Assembly: GCA_033980235.1 (NCBI GenBank)
Contig: CM067075.1
Coordinates: 22,215,011 to 22,279,010 of the forward strand
Reading direction: 5' to 3'
Length of the DNA: 64,000 bases
From: Diadema setosum
Taxonomy: Eukaryota; Echinodermata; Echinoidea; Diadematoida; Diadematidae
Of the stretch, positions 1-12,265 are shown in pieces. The position numbers were made by a program, and so were the translations under genes. A model generated the notes under the pieces. It worked only from the letters and a program-made list of their open reading frames with translations. It was not told where the DNA came from and made no database searches. Positions within the stretch are counted from its first letter, which is position 1; each line of letters starts with the position of its first letter.

Positions 1-151
1 CTCCAAGTCCTTCTTGAGAAAGGTGAGGGTAAGACGTCTGACGTGCTCCGACCTCAGTCTGTCGATGCTGCGGGCGTCGATGGCCCGACCCAGGAACTCG
101 TTGACCTCCTCCTCTGGGTCCTGCTTCTCCTGGTTCTTATCCAGACCCAAT
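1..151 (-). CDS. ADCY5: Adenylyl cyclase type 5/6-like, C1b to TM7 approach exon (partial)
   Basis: Exactly 50 codons plus the Lys-completing base are visible before the window edge. The translation starts [20 protein letters not shown] and continues [19 protein letters not shown] to FLKKDLE. The [10 protein letters not shown] / LRSEHVR block is near-identical to what I recall from vertebrate ADCY5/6, and in that family it leads directly into the seventh transmembrane helix. The acceptor is TTTTCCCAG before 151. No donor is visible, so the exon continues past position 1. No stop codon and no C2 domain are in the window. Confidence 0.95.
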
Positions 152-225
152 CTGGGAAAAAAAAAAGAATAAAACAAGTTGGGACAACCACACTTTTATA
201 GAGGCGTCCCATCATCATTTTCTCT

Positions 226-424
226 TACTGTAAAAGTGGACATTTTGGTGTGAGTAATTTTTTTCAATCAGCCGGGTAAGGTGAATTTTGGATGTTTTTA
301 ATTCTGTAAAATCAAGATATGAATCTAGTATTACATATAGCAAGCAAAAATATCTGCATGCTTTTTTTTTTTTAGACTAGTTGCACGACAAACAAAACGC
401 ACAAAAAGTTCCACTTTTTTAGTA
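226..424. mobile_element. TACTGTA MITE (copy 1)
   Basis: Left end TACTGTAAAAGTGGACATTTT, right end GTTCCACTTTTTTAGTA. It resembles the intact copy at 40554-40766 but is more decayed. Confidence 0.6.
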
Positions 425-985
425 ATTCATCTATCTCAGAGAGAAGAAAAAACAAATATGGGTATATATCAGGTGTCCAAACCTGGGGTGGTAAATGGCT
501 CACTGTCCATGGGTATGTAGTGCACACATACATATGATGGCAGATAAATATTTCCAATATTCTTCATTTGTAATTTTCTTGTATATGTTTTCTTTTTTTT
601 TTTAACTTGAAAACAAAATTTAATCCTAGAATCTTATGCATGTTTCCCAAAAATTAGGTTAACATCCATATTGCATCTGCACTCAGCTTGAAAAATTCAC
701 AAATATAAAAACATTGTGAAATATATGGCATATACTACTTTCTTTACTGACTGGCATAGATATCTGGAAACTACATGTAACTGCTAATCAACAGAGATAG
801 CCTAATCCCTATAGTGTTATTAAAGCCTTCCTATTGGTCTGAGGTATATTTGCTGCAACTGAGTGGTAACTTTAATGACAGCCCAGTCAAGTTTAATAAG
901 ATGGATTACTCAATTCTGCTGAAAGAGCTTGAAAAGTTAAGCTAAGCACCTTGGCACATAAAAGGTTAATGTGATAAACACCTAA

Positions 986-1001
986 TCTCTCTCTCTCTCT
1001 C
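986..1001. repeat. CT dinucleotide tract
   Basis: Eight CT units. Confidence 0.9.
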
Positions 1002-1231
1002 CCGCCTTCCACCTCTGCTGCTCTCACAAACTACATCAGGACTTCTCATCATTTTCCAATCACTAGACAACCTCTCCAGGCTGTTAATCAATAGGTGTGA
1101 TAGCTACCGGTCCCTATATTGGTCAAGAAACAACATAACCCACATGCGCTGATGTCACTTTATTATTAAAGCTAGTGATTATACAAATGAGAGTTATTTG
1201 AACTGAATTGCTCGTATGGCAATTTCTCTTA

Positions 1232-1401
1232 CACAGGGCTCGACACTAACGGTGGCCCAGTGGCCCGGGGCCACCAAAAATGCAAGTCGGGCCACCAAAA
1301 ATTTCAGAAATGAAGAATTTGATGGCCTGATCGGGCCACCAAAAAAGGTAGGATGTTTGCCTTTGGGCCCCCACAAATAAAAGTTAGTGTGGAGCCCTGT
1401 C
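1232..1401. mobile_element. Foldback element, cagggctcgacactaac ends
   Basis: Left end cagggctcgacactaac (1234-1250), right end gttagtgtggagccctg (1383-1399). The interior holds three copies of gggccaccaaaaa. Confidence 0.75.
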
Positions 1402-1639
1402 TTACATTTCACATACTTTTTATCATGAAGATAAAACAATGGACGAAAAGAAAGTATTCGAACCCCACTGAAGAGTATGGTAGCTGCTAAGTATCAACTT
1501 TTCTATGTATGACTGTGTCTGTTTGTGTGTGTGGAAACAAACAATTATTTCTTGCTACCACTGGCATTGGATTGTAGCTACAAAGTATTAAGTTGTCGAA
1601 ATTTTGGTTCTAACATCCATTCATGTTTGTCCACAAACC

Positions 1640-2205
1640 TTAAAGGACAAGTTCACCTTCATTAACATAAGGATTGAGAGAATGTAGCAATATTAGTAGA
1701 ACACATCATTGAAAGTTTGAGGAAATCAGACATTCCGTTCAAAAGTTATGAATTTTTGAAGTTTTTGTGCAGTCACCGCTGGATGAGAAGACTACTGCAG
1801 TGCATGATGTCACATGCGTACAACAATATCAGGAAAATATAAAGAGAATTTCACAACATTTCATCTTTTGAAAAAAGTACACATTCCCTTGACTTGTTAC
1901 AGACATATGTTATGGGTGACATTATTCCCATTGCCTTTAGAAAGAGGCAAGTCAAGTGCTCTTTTATTATGCGAAAAAAGTGAAAATATGTTGAATTTTC
2001 TTTACATTTTCTTTATACTGTTGTACTCATATGACATCACGAGCCTTAGTAGTCTCCTCATCCAGCGGTTCCAACACAAAAGTTTTAAAAATTCATAACT
2101 TTTGCATCGATTGTCCAATTTTCCTCAAACTTTCACTGATGTGTTCTACTAATATTGCTGCATTCTCTTAATCTTTATGTTAATGAAGGTGAACTTGTCC
2201 TTTAA
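1640..2205. mobile_element. Long palindromic MITE, TTAAAGGACAAG ends (copy 1)
   Basis: The element starts TTAAAGGACAAGTTCACC and ends GGTGAACTTGTCCTTTAA. The left arm (1640-1830) pairs with the right arm (about 2020-2205), for example attcataacttttg against caaaagttatgaat. The centre carries a smaller inverted repeat around cttgact/agtcaag. There is no transposase frame. Related copies lie at 3400-3966 and 54286-54856, with a fragment at 27670-27812. Confidence 0.85.
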
Positions 2206-2581
2206 GTTTTCTTAAGTTTCTCTACATACTCTTCATCAAGACAAAACATCAAGACTTTACAATTCACAAAATTAACTAACTTTGCATCCAGAATTGCCAT
2301 TTTCAGTACCTGTGACTTCAACAGCAGCAAAAAGGCAAATACTCCATCTAGGAGGGACCCCTTTGACAAACAAAAAATCTGTGCCAGAAGTGTGGGTAGG
2401 GAAATTGGTCAGCCCCTGGTAGTCTGACCCAATTAACCTACATCACCTCCTCCTTTTGTTTGCTGCTCAATGGTTGATGGGGGCGCAGCAATCACCCTAA
2501 TTAACTCCATCGGAGGTGGGGAAGGTCACTTCTTGGTGGGCAGAATTTCGTTTTATATGCTTCCCAAAACAAGTGACTCAC

Positions 2582-2775
2582 TTATTTTCGATGTTGGTGA
2601 CGCGGGCCGATTTGCCGGTCTTCTCGTAGTGTCCCAGCGTCCTCATTTCCTTCGACTCCTTCCCCGTCATGATGGACGAAAAGGGCTTCTCAGCCCCCCA
2701 GCCCTGGAGCTGCACCACCGACGAAGAGCGCCCTCTGTGTTCTCCGTTGGACGTGATGGGCGACCTCATTGTACT
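2582..2775 (-). CDS. ADCY5: Adenylyl cyclase type 5/6-like, C1b linker exon
   Basis: This 194-base exon encodes part of C1b, the regulatory linker between catalytic domain C1a and the second membrane cluster. It starts STMRSPITSNGEHRG and contains QGWGAEKPFSSIMTG followed by SKEMRTLGH. The WGAE(K/R)PF block with a nearby SKEM is a feature I know from ADCY5/6 rather than other isoforms, so it is the main reason for the assignment. The acceptor is TCAG before 2775. A second AG two bases later is possible but would break the frame. The donor is GTGAGT starting at 2581, and the leftover AA joins an A to make Lys. The linker is otherwise poorly conserved. The exon lies between two copies of one palindromic MITE (1640-2205 and 3400-3966). 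Confidence 0.9.
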
Positions 2776-3399
2776 CTGATTTCAAACAGTCAGAACAAAA
2801 AGAGAAAACTTACATGTATCTCTGAGGGGAAACCCTACAAGTCAATTCCACAGTGCAAAGATCTCTGCACATTTTGCAACACATGTTCCAACATGTGCAG
2901 ACAGCACTTCAAACACAAAATACACACTTGATAAATAAAAACAAACAAACAACAACCCTGCATATATATAACCTTGGAATTAAGCAATCAAGTCTTTGGG
3001 TAATTCTGTGGGCAAACAAATACTATCATCTGGCCTCATTAAATGGACAACACTGAGTTTTACTGTATATTTCATTTAATAGCTGCACTAAATTGAAATG
3101 GTGAGATTTACTAAACATGCCAAAACCAGATTTTTTTTTTTCTTTCTGAAATATATTGCCAATTTTGAAGATGCAGTATGAATCTAGTGATGTAAATGTT
3201 TTTTATAGTTTTACAAGCCAAATGAACAAATACATTCTATCACTAAAACAGAGCAAAAATGAGAGGGAAGTTTTAACTACGTTGTTAGAAATGCTTTTAC
3301 TGAATAAGACAAATTACAGCCAAAAAAAAAGAAAGAAAAAAAAGATACAGGGTCAAACCACAGAGATGTGGTTTCTGTGACTTGATACATAGTTGGTTG

Positions 3400-3966
3400 T
3401 TAAAGGACAAGTCCACCTTCATATACATATGGATTGAGTGAAGGCAACAATGTAAGTAGAACACATCAGTGAAAGTTTGGGGAAAATCTGACAATCCGTT
3501 CAAAAGTTATGAATTTTTAAAGTATCTGTGCAATCACTGCTGGAGGAGAAGACTACTACAGTGTATGATGTCACATGCGTACAACAATATAAGGAAAATA
3601 AAAAGAGAATTTCACAAAACTTGACTTTTTGAATAAAGTGCACATTTCCTCGACTTGTTACTGACTTATGTTAGGGGTAATATTATTCCCCTTGACTTCT
3701 GAAAGAGAGAAGTCAAGTGTTCTTTTATTATGTAAGAAAAGTTAGAATATCTTGAATTTTCTTTATACTTTCTTTATATAGTTGTACTCATATGACATCA
3801 CAAGCTATAGTAGTCTTCTAATCCAGCTGTGACTGAGCAGAAACTTCAAAAATTCATAACTTTTGAATGGATTGTCCGATTTTCCTCAAACTCTCATTGA
3901 TGTGTTCTACTAATATTGCTCCATTCACTCAACCCACATGTCTATGAAGGTGAACTTGTCCTTTAA
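3400..3966. mobile_element. Long palindromic MITE, TTAAAGGACAAG ends (copy 2)
   Basis: Same termini, length and internal order as the copy at 1640-2205. It is flanked by a 34-base direct repeat (3367-3400 and 3968-4001) with one mismatch. Confidence 0.85.
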
Positions 3967-5071
3967 GTGTGGTTTCTGTGACTTGATACATAGTAGGTTG
4001 TAAAGAGGAGAAAGGAAGAGCAAACCAATAACAGTTGACTGAGAGTTGGTGAAATGGTGTCATACGAGAAAAATATGTAAAACAAATTAAGCTATAATAA
4101 AAGAAACATGATTTTTTTTTAAAATCACATATAGAGGATATGTACTGATGGAAAACACATTAAAATATTGACAGACAAAAAAAGGCATTCCATGCTGATG
4201 CTTTGCACTGTGAAGGCACCAAATAAAAAAAGCCAATTATAAAAAACACATGTTCAAGCAATGAGGTTAAAATACAATGTAACTATGAAAAGGACACACA
4301 TAAAATGAGGTATACTTTTTACCCCAGTTTAGTTATCAGAAATGTTCAGAAAAGAACAGAAAGCAACAAGTTTGCCTTTTCCCACAATAACAGGAAAGCA
4401 GATGTCAATAATTGTTCATATTATTTTTTTCAAAAGGACACACACAAAAAAAGACACCACACATTGACTGCAAAATTTTGAGAATCCTTCATCGGCAAGG
4501 ATACTTTCAGCTATAACAAAAACCTTGCCCTCCTAAATGCTCGTCCTACTTCTTCATATCTGTGGCTGGTGGTTTTCAGCAACAACAGCTTCCTGCAAAG
4601 GTTTTGGACCATTGCAAAACTATCACACGTCCTCAAAAAGGTATGAGTACAATGTGTGTAGAACTAAATGAATAATTCAAAACAAGACTTGATTTTCTTA
4701 TGAGTGCTAACCACAACAAGAACTATTATTGGCTTTGTTTATCCATTTTTTTTTTTGGACACTGTTTTCTGTAATTTAGATTAGAAGGGAAATCAATATC
4801 AGCACTACAGCTTTGATAGTCTGGGGAGACAGTATGAAGGAGAGTCAAAAATATTAAATGTTATGCTGCGGTTTCATCATATTCCCGGTGAACACGGCAA
4901 TCCCGTTTCAGGCCACCATGGATAAAACGGGATGGATGTGAGACAACGTAGTGGGATGGAATGGGCACATGTGACAGGCTGTGAGTGCCATGATGGATGA
5001 TTTTTAAACTATAAAAAAAAAAAACACAAAAAAAAACACACACAAAAAAAAACACTTCCTATGGCAGTCGT

Positions 5072-5230
5072 GGGCCCCATTTCATAAAAAGTTGATATGA
5101 TAACAACTCTTGCTGGAATGGCAATTGTCATGGTAACAACAAGAATGCAGCTTCCTGATTGGCTGTTGCTATGGGAAGTTGTCATTCCAGCAAGAGTTGA
5201 CATCCTAACATCTTTTATGAAATGGGGCCC
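5072..5230. mobile_element. Foldback element, gggccccatttcat ends
   Basis: Left end GGGCCCCATTTCATAAAAAG, right end CTTTTATGAAATGGGGCCC. The inner arms also pair (caactcttgctggaatg with cattccagcaagagttg). Confidence 0.85.
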
Positions 5231-5265
5231 TGTTGCAAATGAGACAACAGGTCCTGAGGACAAAT

Positions 5266-5302
5266 AACACACACACACACACACACACCCCACACACACA
5301 CA
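5266..5302. repeat. CA dinucleotide tract
   Basis: About 17 CA units with one CCC interruption, 70 bases from the 5372 exon. Confidence 0.9.
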
Positions 5303-5371
5303 AATGATATAAAGAATAAGAAAAGGAAGAAGAAGAACAAAAGATATCATCCATTTTAATTGACCCCTTAC

Positions 5372-5513
5372 CTTTCGGTTGTTCTTGGGAACGATGAGAA
5401 AAGTGTCAATGTTGTGATCTCTGAGGTATGTATTCCTTTCCTGGCCATTCCCCGCCTCCACCTCGTAGTCCCCGTTGAGAAACTTGAGCGTTGCCTTGGT
5501 GATGTGGACCCGC
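5372..5513 (-). CDS. ADCY5: Adenylyl cyclase type 5/6-like, end of C1a exon ([19 protein letters not shown])
   Basis: This 142-base exon gives one Gly-completing base plus 47 codons: [19 protein letters not shown], then a Gly-rich stretch, [19 protein letters not shown] and RK. It closes the C1a fold and enters C1b. The [13 protein letters not shown] and I-x-TFLI motifs are family hallmarks. The acceptor is TGTGTAG before 5513, behind a CT-rich tract. The donor after the AAG codon is GTAAGG starting at 5371. It ends in phase 0 and joins in frame to the exon at 2775. A foldback repeat lies only about 140 bases downstream in the intron (5072-5230). Confidence 0.95.
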
Positions 5514-6110
5514 CTACACAGCAGAAGAGGAAGAGAAACAGTAGATTTTATACAAACCATCAGCTGGGAATGTAAAAATGATTCAGGCATTTTTTTTTTA
5601 AAGTAGTTAACAATCATTGAAGTTTGATTTTCTGACTTATGCTTGACTGCATCTTTTCATGCAACAGGGCCCAAGTGACATTTGTAGAGCTTGTAGCATT
5701 TTGCTGATTGGGTGAAGGAGCCCTGCTGGTTCAATATATTACTGGTTTAATAAAAGCATCAGTAACCAAAAGTAATTAATGCTTTCTCTATAACCCTAAA
5801 CTCATAAAAAAAACCAAATGACAGAGGGACAAATTGTATCACTTTGATAAGGATACAGAAGTGGTTTATAAAAACCTTTCAATCAATGGCAAACATGAGT
5901 CATTGACCCCAGGCCATCGGCAGATGTTGTGAAACATCATCATCATTCACACATGAATCCATGAAAATGGTCAGATCTATTCTCAAAGCTTTTATGGTAA
6001 TCAGTCCAAATTAAGTTTAACGATGGTGAGATTGACACGAGTTATACCGGTAATGACTTCCGGGGAAAAAAAAAAGACTGTCCACTACATTCAAAAACAG
6101 AGTGTTGCTA

Positions 6111-6203
6111 TTAACCCATTGAGGACAGGCTGATATTGCTACAACATGCATTTCCCATAGACACCTGCTAGTGTATACTCTGGACTCGTCCTGACCAGGT
6201 TAA
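6111..6203. mobile_element. 93-bp TTAACC MITE (copy 1)
   Basis: Ends TTAACCCATTGAGGAC and CCAGGTTAA. The middle has acaacatgcatttcccatag, as in the sister copies. Confidence 0.8.
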
Positions 6204-6947
6204 AAGAGTCATCATTGTATCATATACAGTAAGTTGCAGACATGCCAGTATGTCATATTTATCCTCAAAACTGGAGAGGATATCAACTCTTTCGCTGTCC
6301 AAGTCACTCTCAAGTGACAGTATTGCATTGCCAGCCCAAACAATCAGAGGACCCTCCAAAAGACAGAAGGAAAAACTTCAAAGGCGGGAAGATTTACGGA
6401 TTTGTCTCGTCGCAAGTTGAGATCCAGGGAATGAGAAGGGAGAGAGAGAATGGGAGATAGGGAGAGAAAGAGAAGGTGTGGCAGAAAAGAGGAGGGGGAA
6501 GGGGAGGGGGGAATGAGGAGGGGAGGGTTCGGCAGCTTTCAGCCGTACCCGATTTCAGGCCATCTGCCATGGCGGAGGGGAAACACAAGCCTCGGCAGAG
6601 GACTCCGGTTTCACCGGCCAGGCGCCACCTTCCCCCCACGTGAAAAATTCATGCCGACACCTTGATTCGCCGGCCGCGGCATGAACGAGCACGCATGCTT
6701 CCTGACCGATCAACTTGCAGATTGGCAACTCTGAGGGGCTGCCCCTTTGTGAAGTGAGCAGAGATAGGATGTTGACCTCATGGCTCAAAAGCAGTTTTGT
6801 ATATCATTTCAGTGCTACGCATATAGTGCATCACTACCAATATACTGTTTCTGTAATGCATTTATTATAGAAACATCAATGGATGTGTCTTTTCCTACAA
6901 TATGTACATCCTAGTACCTAAGCACTTCATTCAACTGTTCCTTCCTA

Positions 6948-7040
6948 TTAACCTGTTGAGGACAGGTTGATTTTGCTACAACATGCATTTCCTATAGGCA
7001 CTTGCACGCGTATACTCCGGACTTGTCCTTAACGGGTTAA
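6948..7040. mobile_element. 93-bp TTAACC MITE (copy 2)
   Basis: Ends TTAACCTGTTGAGGAC and CGGGTTAA, with the same core as the copy at 6111. Confidence 0.8.
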
Positions 7041-9589
7041 GTTTCTAAGGCAGGAATTCACTTAATTGTTGCTGGGTAGGGCAAGCCTCCAGCAAGCTTT
7101 ATGGTTGTTTAGGAGAACTTTTGTGAACAAAACATGCATGTAATTTGAATGCATTACCAAAATGATCTATCAATACAAAAGGTAACCCCTTTATTTATGA
7201 AAGGCACAGTAATCTTTTTCTAGGACTATACAGGCACTATTAGAATTAGAGCACTTTATTTTTTTAAAGGCACTTATAACCTTCTATCACCCCCCCCCCA
7301 AAAAAAAAACAAAAAACAAAAAAAAAAAACAAGCAAACATTAAAAACAAAAATTCTTCCTGAAGCTGGTTATGTTTGTACTTCAAGACCACTCACTGCAA
7401 ATTTTTCTTTTCGGCTTGCTAGTTATGAGTCATGTGAAACCACAGATTTTATTTTGCTGTCAACAGTACCTACAGTTCTTGCTGTGAAGAGATTATGGGG
7501 CAAAGCAGAAAACCTTAATGCATCATTTCATTCTCTTGAGACTTCAATACACCTTGCAGTGTCCTATTAATGGATAAATCTAGTTCCCAATAATACAGTG
7601 ATTATCTTAATTGCCCACTCCAAAATTCTGATGATGCAGAGTTACGAAGTCTGATGATTGACAACTTAAGTGCGTAACATCAACATCTCCATCATCTTGA
7701 AATAACTAGGGAAGGATAGGTTGGCAATAACAGTGCAAATGATATTCCAACAAGGAGCTGCATTCTAAAAACAACACTGTAAACAAATATGAAAGGGGCT
7801 AAAAATCTACCCAGCAGTTTCATCATAGTTATAGCACATGTCAAAATAGTGCAAAGTTTTGATGGCCAAGCTGGACACCACAAATTCAATTACCCAGCGG
7901 GCAACACCGAAGCCTCGACGAAACCTGTCAACGCGGGAAAGCTTGACAGCGCTATAGGCATACTGTTTACGCGGAGACCGCAACTTGGGATTTCGCTGGG
8001 CTGGCAGGATAGAGACGTGTGACTTGTTTTGTTTGACGGACAATTCTCTGTCAATAATCCCCGAGCTGTCCCAGAACCTGACACGCACGCACTGCAGCTG
8101 GGACGCCAGGTGGCTTTGACCTCCTGCGCTTTTCCTTTTCCCCTCTCCCCGGCAACTTGGCGGCTGATGGACAGAGGCAGCAGGGTACAGGGGGGCCGGT
8201 TTCAAGAAAGTGACCATCCAATGCGAGCTCCATTTCTCTGGGCAGTTTTCTTGAGGAAATCAATGAATAGTGTGCCGGAAAAGTAGTTTTGAGCATTCTA
8301 TTCCTTTGACAGAAACAAAATGGTCCACATCCACGAGACATTTTTGAATGTTCCCATTTATTGTGTATGAGTGTGCATGTGAGTCACACGCATGATTGTA
8401 TGCATGAATGTATTGCCCCAGGTATCTTTTCTTTATACTGTGAATCACATGAAATACAATATACATAGAATGAAAGATACTGTTGCCATCAAAAGGCTTA
8501 CAAACTATATACTCCTCTCTACTCTCTCATTTAAATAAGTATTTACGTAAAAGATAAAAAAAAAAGGCTCACTACTCTTTCCATTGTCAAGGAGTCTAAA
8601 CGTTTACTTAAAAGACATGAACAATCTTTGGCAATATGAAATATATATGGCATGTGGAACATATGCTGATTCGGTGATTAAACTGATGTCTGCTTGCAAA
8701 ATCAGAAATTTTGCATTTTCCTCCTCAAATTCCACAGATTCCCTGCCCGAGAAATGCACAAACTCCCAAAATTTCACATTCCCTTGGGGAGAGCAGAAAG
8801 AAAATTTTTTTTTTTCCACTGCTCTTCATAAAGTTCTGGTAAAAAGAAACAAAACAAAGCAGAACATGGAAGATACCTGCACGCGGCCAGCAAAACCTGG
8901 GAATTACACATTCATGGACCGGCTGGCGGGTTCCTCCACGAGTAAAAGAACCGACATGATCAAATTCTAATTCATAAAACATCGAGGTCGCGAGGATTCA
9001 ATTACTCCTTCCATGCTTTCCTTGGACTACAGTATATGAGGGAGGGACTGAAATCCTTCTTTATGAATCATACATGGAAGCCATTTGAATTCATTTCGGT
9101 TTGGATGATTCCTGACAAGGAGATATGAACGCAAGGGGACTCCAAAATCTTTGTGAAATATCACAGAAACAAGACGACTGAATTTTTTTTTGCTGTGGCA
9201 GCACAATTTGATCTCCTTTAATACATTATGAGCCATTTTTTAATGCCAAGAAAAGAGTGGCTGGCAACCCCCCCCCCCCCCCACCCAAACCAAAACAAAA
9301 TAAAAAACCCTCAAACAAACATGAATGACATCTGCCTGCTTCACATATATCTATACAGCCGCTTGCCCACATTTATCTGATCTTTTGATCTTACCCTTTT
9401 GTAAAAATCTAAAGGTACTATTATTAAAGTCTAAGAAGCATCAAAATGCATTTGGAAGGATGTAAGAATCTATCCATGCAGCAGCTACACCACATTACGA
9501 TTAAGTGTTTTAATCAAGTGGTTTTTTATTCAAGAAGAGAAATGCCAGTGTGTGCATCAATAACAGTATGTTTTTAAATACAAACATAC

Positions 9590-9915
9590 ATTTAAACAGG
9601 ATAACATATTAGTTCCTTGCTATTCTGCTTGTTGCAGTATACAACTTTGTAATATTCTATTTTCCCAATTAGCTCATATTTTGATATAATTATACTTACA
9701 CATCTCATGCATATCACATTGCTTTTTACAACATATACCTTGTGGGTGAAAGCAAAGGGCATTTAAACAGGATAAGATATAGTTAGTTGCTATTGTGCTT
9801 GTTGCAGTATAATATCATACTTTCCTAAATAGCCCATATTTTGATATAATTATACTCCCACATCTCACGCATATTGCTTTAATAAACTACTCTTTGTAGC
9901 TGGAAGCAAAGGGCT
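9590..9915. repeat. Two-copy tandem duplication, about 170 bp
   Basis: Shared order in each copy: catttaaacaggataa, gcttgttgcagtata, cccatattttgatataatta, gaaagcaaagggc. The copies start near 9590 and 9760 and have diverged. Confidence 0.75.
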
Positions 9916-10176
9916 AGCTCCTCTTAGCTCTAATGTTTTCCATTGACAAGCAAAGTCTACACCATACATTTTGGTGTGCTCTATACACAAGATATGACTT
10001 CACAGCTGCCAGCCATGTGAATAATATTGCCCTGTGGTGAAGAACATTCTCCTATGTTGCCCAGTAGGGACACAGTCACATCGCTTTGGCATATATGTTG
10101 TTTTTTTTATTCACCTCTTTAACTGAATTTACAGCACACCTGAGAAATGTATACTTTGTCTTTTTTTAACACTTCT

Positions 10177-10359
10177 TAGTGGCTGATCCAGAGGGGGGGG
10201 GGGGGGGGGGGGCATAAGGGGCTAAAGTCCCCTCTTTATTTTTTTCCAAACAAAAGAAATAAAAAGGATTTTTTTTTGGGGGGGGGGGGCACATGCACCC
10301 CCTTTAACTTTGTAAAGGTACCTCCCCTTTTAATATGGAATTCCTGGATCCACCCCTGC
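10177..10359. mobile_element. Foldback element, tggctgatccag ends with poly-G
   Basis: Left end agtggctgatccagagggg, right end cctggatccacccct. Two long G tracts and a short poly-T lie inside. Confidence 0.65.
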
Positions 10360-10850
10360 TTCTGACGAGATGGCCATCTCCGCTGAATGTTCTTGTCTGT
10401 TCTGTTCTCCTACTGTTATGTTTCATAGTTTTGTCTCATCTTGTCTCGTTTCAGAGTCAATTCTCCCTTGCCGTGTTGCTCCTATCTCAGTCCTGTTTCA
10501 TGTTTACCCGTGTGTATAATATGTCTCTGTTTGTTGCTCTGTCTTTCCAGTGGGCTTCCCGACTTTTTTTTTCTGTGCTTTCGACCGATGTTTTCCTTCA
10601 GAGGGGCCCACATCCTACAAGCTTTGTCTTTTTAGTGGGTCCCTCCATTTTTTAAACTTTGCATATGGTACATTTACTTCCCTCTGATTACTTCAGTTTT
10701 TATATGACAATGTGTAATTATCGTAAGGTTCTACAATTATTGCACACTCTTTTCATCTCACATAGTTTTACGCATCTTATTTTTCTGTTACCAAAAAAGT
10801 GATGTCTGAATGTCTTTGTCGAAAAATGAAATAAAGATTGAAATTGAAGA
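10360..10850 (+). mobile_element. Probable LINE 3' end (5'-truncated)
   Basis: T-rich stretch ending tgtctttgtcg-aaaaatgaaataaag-attgaaattgaag. This resembles the 3' tail of several invertebrate LINEs by recall. No RT motif is present, so the class is uncertain. Confidence 0.4.
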
Positions 10851-11755
10851 GATTCTAGTTTCAAGTTTGATATGGCAAACATATTTTTCTTGCATCCTCA
10901 CACTTGTCAGTCATCTATTCATGGCAAATCACAATCCTGTCCTCAAGCTACTGGCAAAATTCCCATGACACTGACATGAAATCACTTTATTTCCAACAAA
11001 ACAAATTGCAATTCCAGCAGAAAACCACCATCATACAATGTTTTAAGATGAGCTACTCCTGCAGTTCTAAATGTCACGTTATGTAGATCACACGTCACTC
11101 CACTCCTGTGGTATTTCCAAAATCAGCTCTTCAGACCCTGTGGTCCGAACATTATCTAGCATGAAAAGCTATCTGCTGCCAGTCAACATCTTTCCATAAG
11201 ATGTACCCGTATGCTTTCATTACATATTTTGTGCGAAGTACATTGAAATGCATAGAGGAAAGGTAATATTCAGGTTACAAGCAAGTCCATTATGAAATCA
11301 TATCCAGTACAATCTAAATGGAAATGAATGCTTAACACAAGGTAGTTTCTGTTTTGATGTGGGCATATTATAGTGACAGAAGGAAAATTTAAGGAAATCA
11401 ATATTATGTGGCTATTTGTATACATGTATATGAGAGTTTTGTCTGTCTACGTTGCATACCGTACCTTACACAGTACGACTAGAAATGCTATAAAACACAA
11501 TGTCCAATAAAATTTTAGAGCTGTTAATCTTTTCCAATCAATATTAGTGGAAAACACAAAATTTCAATGAGCTTTCATTCATTTCTTGGTAGAAGGGTCC
11601 ATATTTGGAAGTCTGTAAACCTGTGCATTTGTGTTGGACTTGTGTTTGTATGCGTGTTAGTGTTAGTGTTAATGTCAGTGTTATTGTTTATGAGTCCTTA
11701 TATGCGAGTCTGTGTTGGTGTATCATGTCTCTGTGTATGATATGAAGAGCAAGTT

Positions 11756-12055
11756 ACAGAGACTCCAACCCAAAGCACCTTCTGATCTGGAGATTCTCCC
11801 GCCTGGAACCCCTAGCAAACGGGAGACTCCAACTTGATGCGAAGCGCGAAGTTCCTAGGGTTCTAGATGCTCTCTCGTGCTAACTAAGGCTTATTTTTTC
11901 AACATACGATAGAAATAAGTAAGAAATCCCTTCCAACGGGAGACAAAGAGCCAGGGCGGGAGAAATTAGATCTCAAACGGGAGAACGGGAGATTTTGCAA
12001 AAATGGGTTTTCGGCGGGAGATCTCCCGTCGAAAACGGGAGAGTTGGAGTCTCTA
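11756..12055. mobile_element. Foldback element, cagagactccaac ends with cgggaga repeats
   Basis: Left end cagagactccaac, right end gttggagtctct. Inside, cgggaga/tctcccg occurs many times in both directions, giving several nested stems. Confidence 0.75.
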
Positions 12056-12159
12056 AGTTAAAGGGCAAAATATACACAGGTAGAGAGATAGACAGGTTGT
12101 GTGTTCAAACAGGTGTACTGGTCAACAGGACACAGTAAAGATCAAAGGAGAGAAATAGA

Positions 12160-12265
12160 GATAAAGTGTAACAGAGTGAGAGACGGGGAGAGAGATAGAG
12201 AAAGAGATAAGAGAGAGATGGAGAGAGAGAGAGATGGAGAGAGAGAGGGAGAGAGATGAAAGAAG
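12160..12265. repeat. GA-rich tract
   Basis: Imperfect gagaga/gatggaga repeats. Confidence 0.85.

Larger units (their letters stand above)
152..2581 (-). other. ADCY intron, 2.4 kb
   Basis: Intron between the two C1b exons, with donor GTGAGT and acceptor CCCAG. It contains a TACTGTA-ended MITE (226-424), a CT tract (986-1001), a foldback with cagggctcgacactaac ends (1232-1401) and a long palindromic MITE (1640-2205). The rest (425-985, 1002-1231, 2206-2570) is AT-rich with nothing I can name. Confidence 0.85.
2776..5371 (-). other. ADCY intron, 2.6 kb
   Basis: Intron with donor GTAAGG and acceptor TCAG. It contains a second copy of the long palindromic MITE (3400-3966) with 34-bp flanking repeats, a foldback with gggccccatttcat ends (5072-5230) and a CA tract (5266-5302). 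I see nothing identifiable in 2800-3366 or 4002-5070. Confidence 0.85.

Noticed and set aside
2470..2931. 153-codon plus-strand frame over the C1b exon
   Set aside because: Antisense shadow of the minus-strand cyclase exon; no domain and no conserved motif.
5009..5617. 202-codon minus-strand frame treated as one exon
   Set aside because: Only 5372-5513 matches the cyclase; the rest reads through the splice sites into the CA tract and a foldback.
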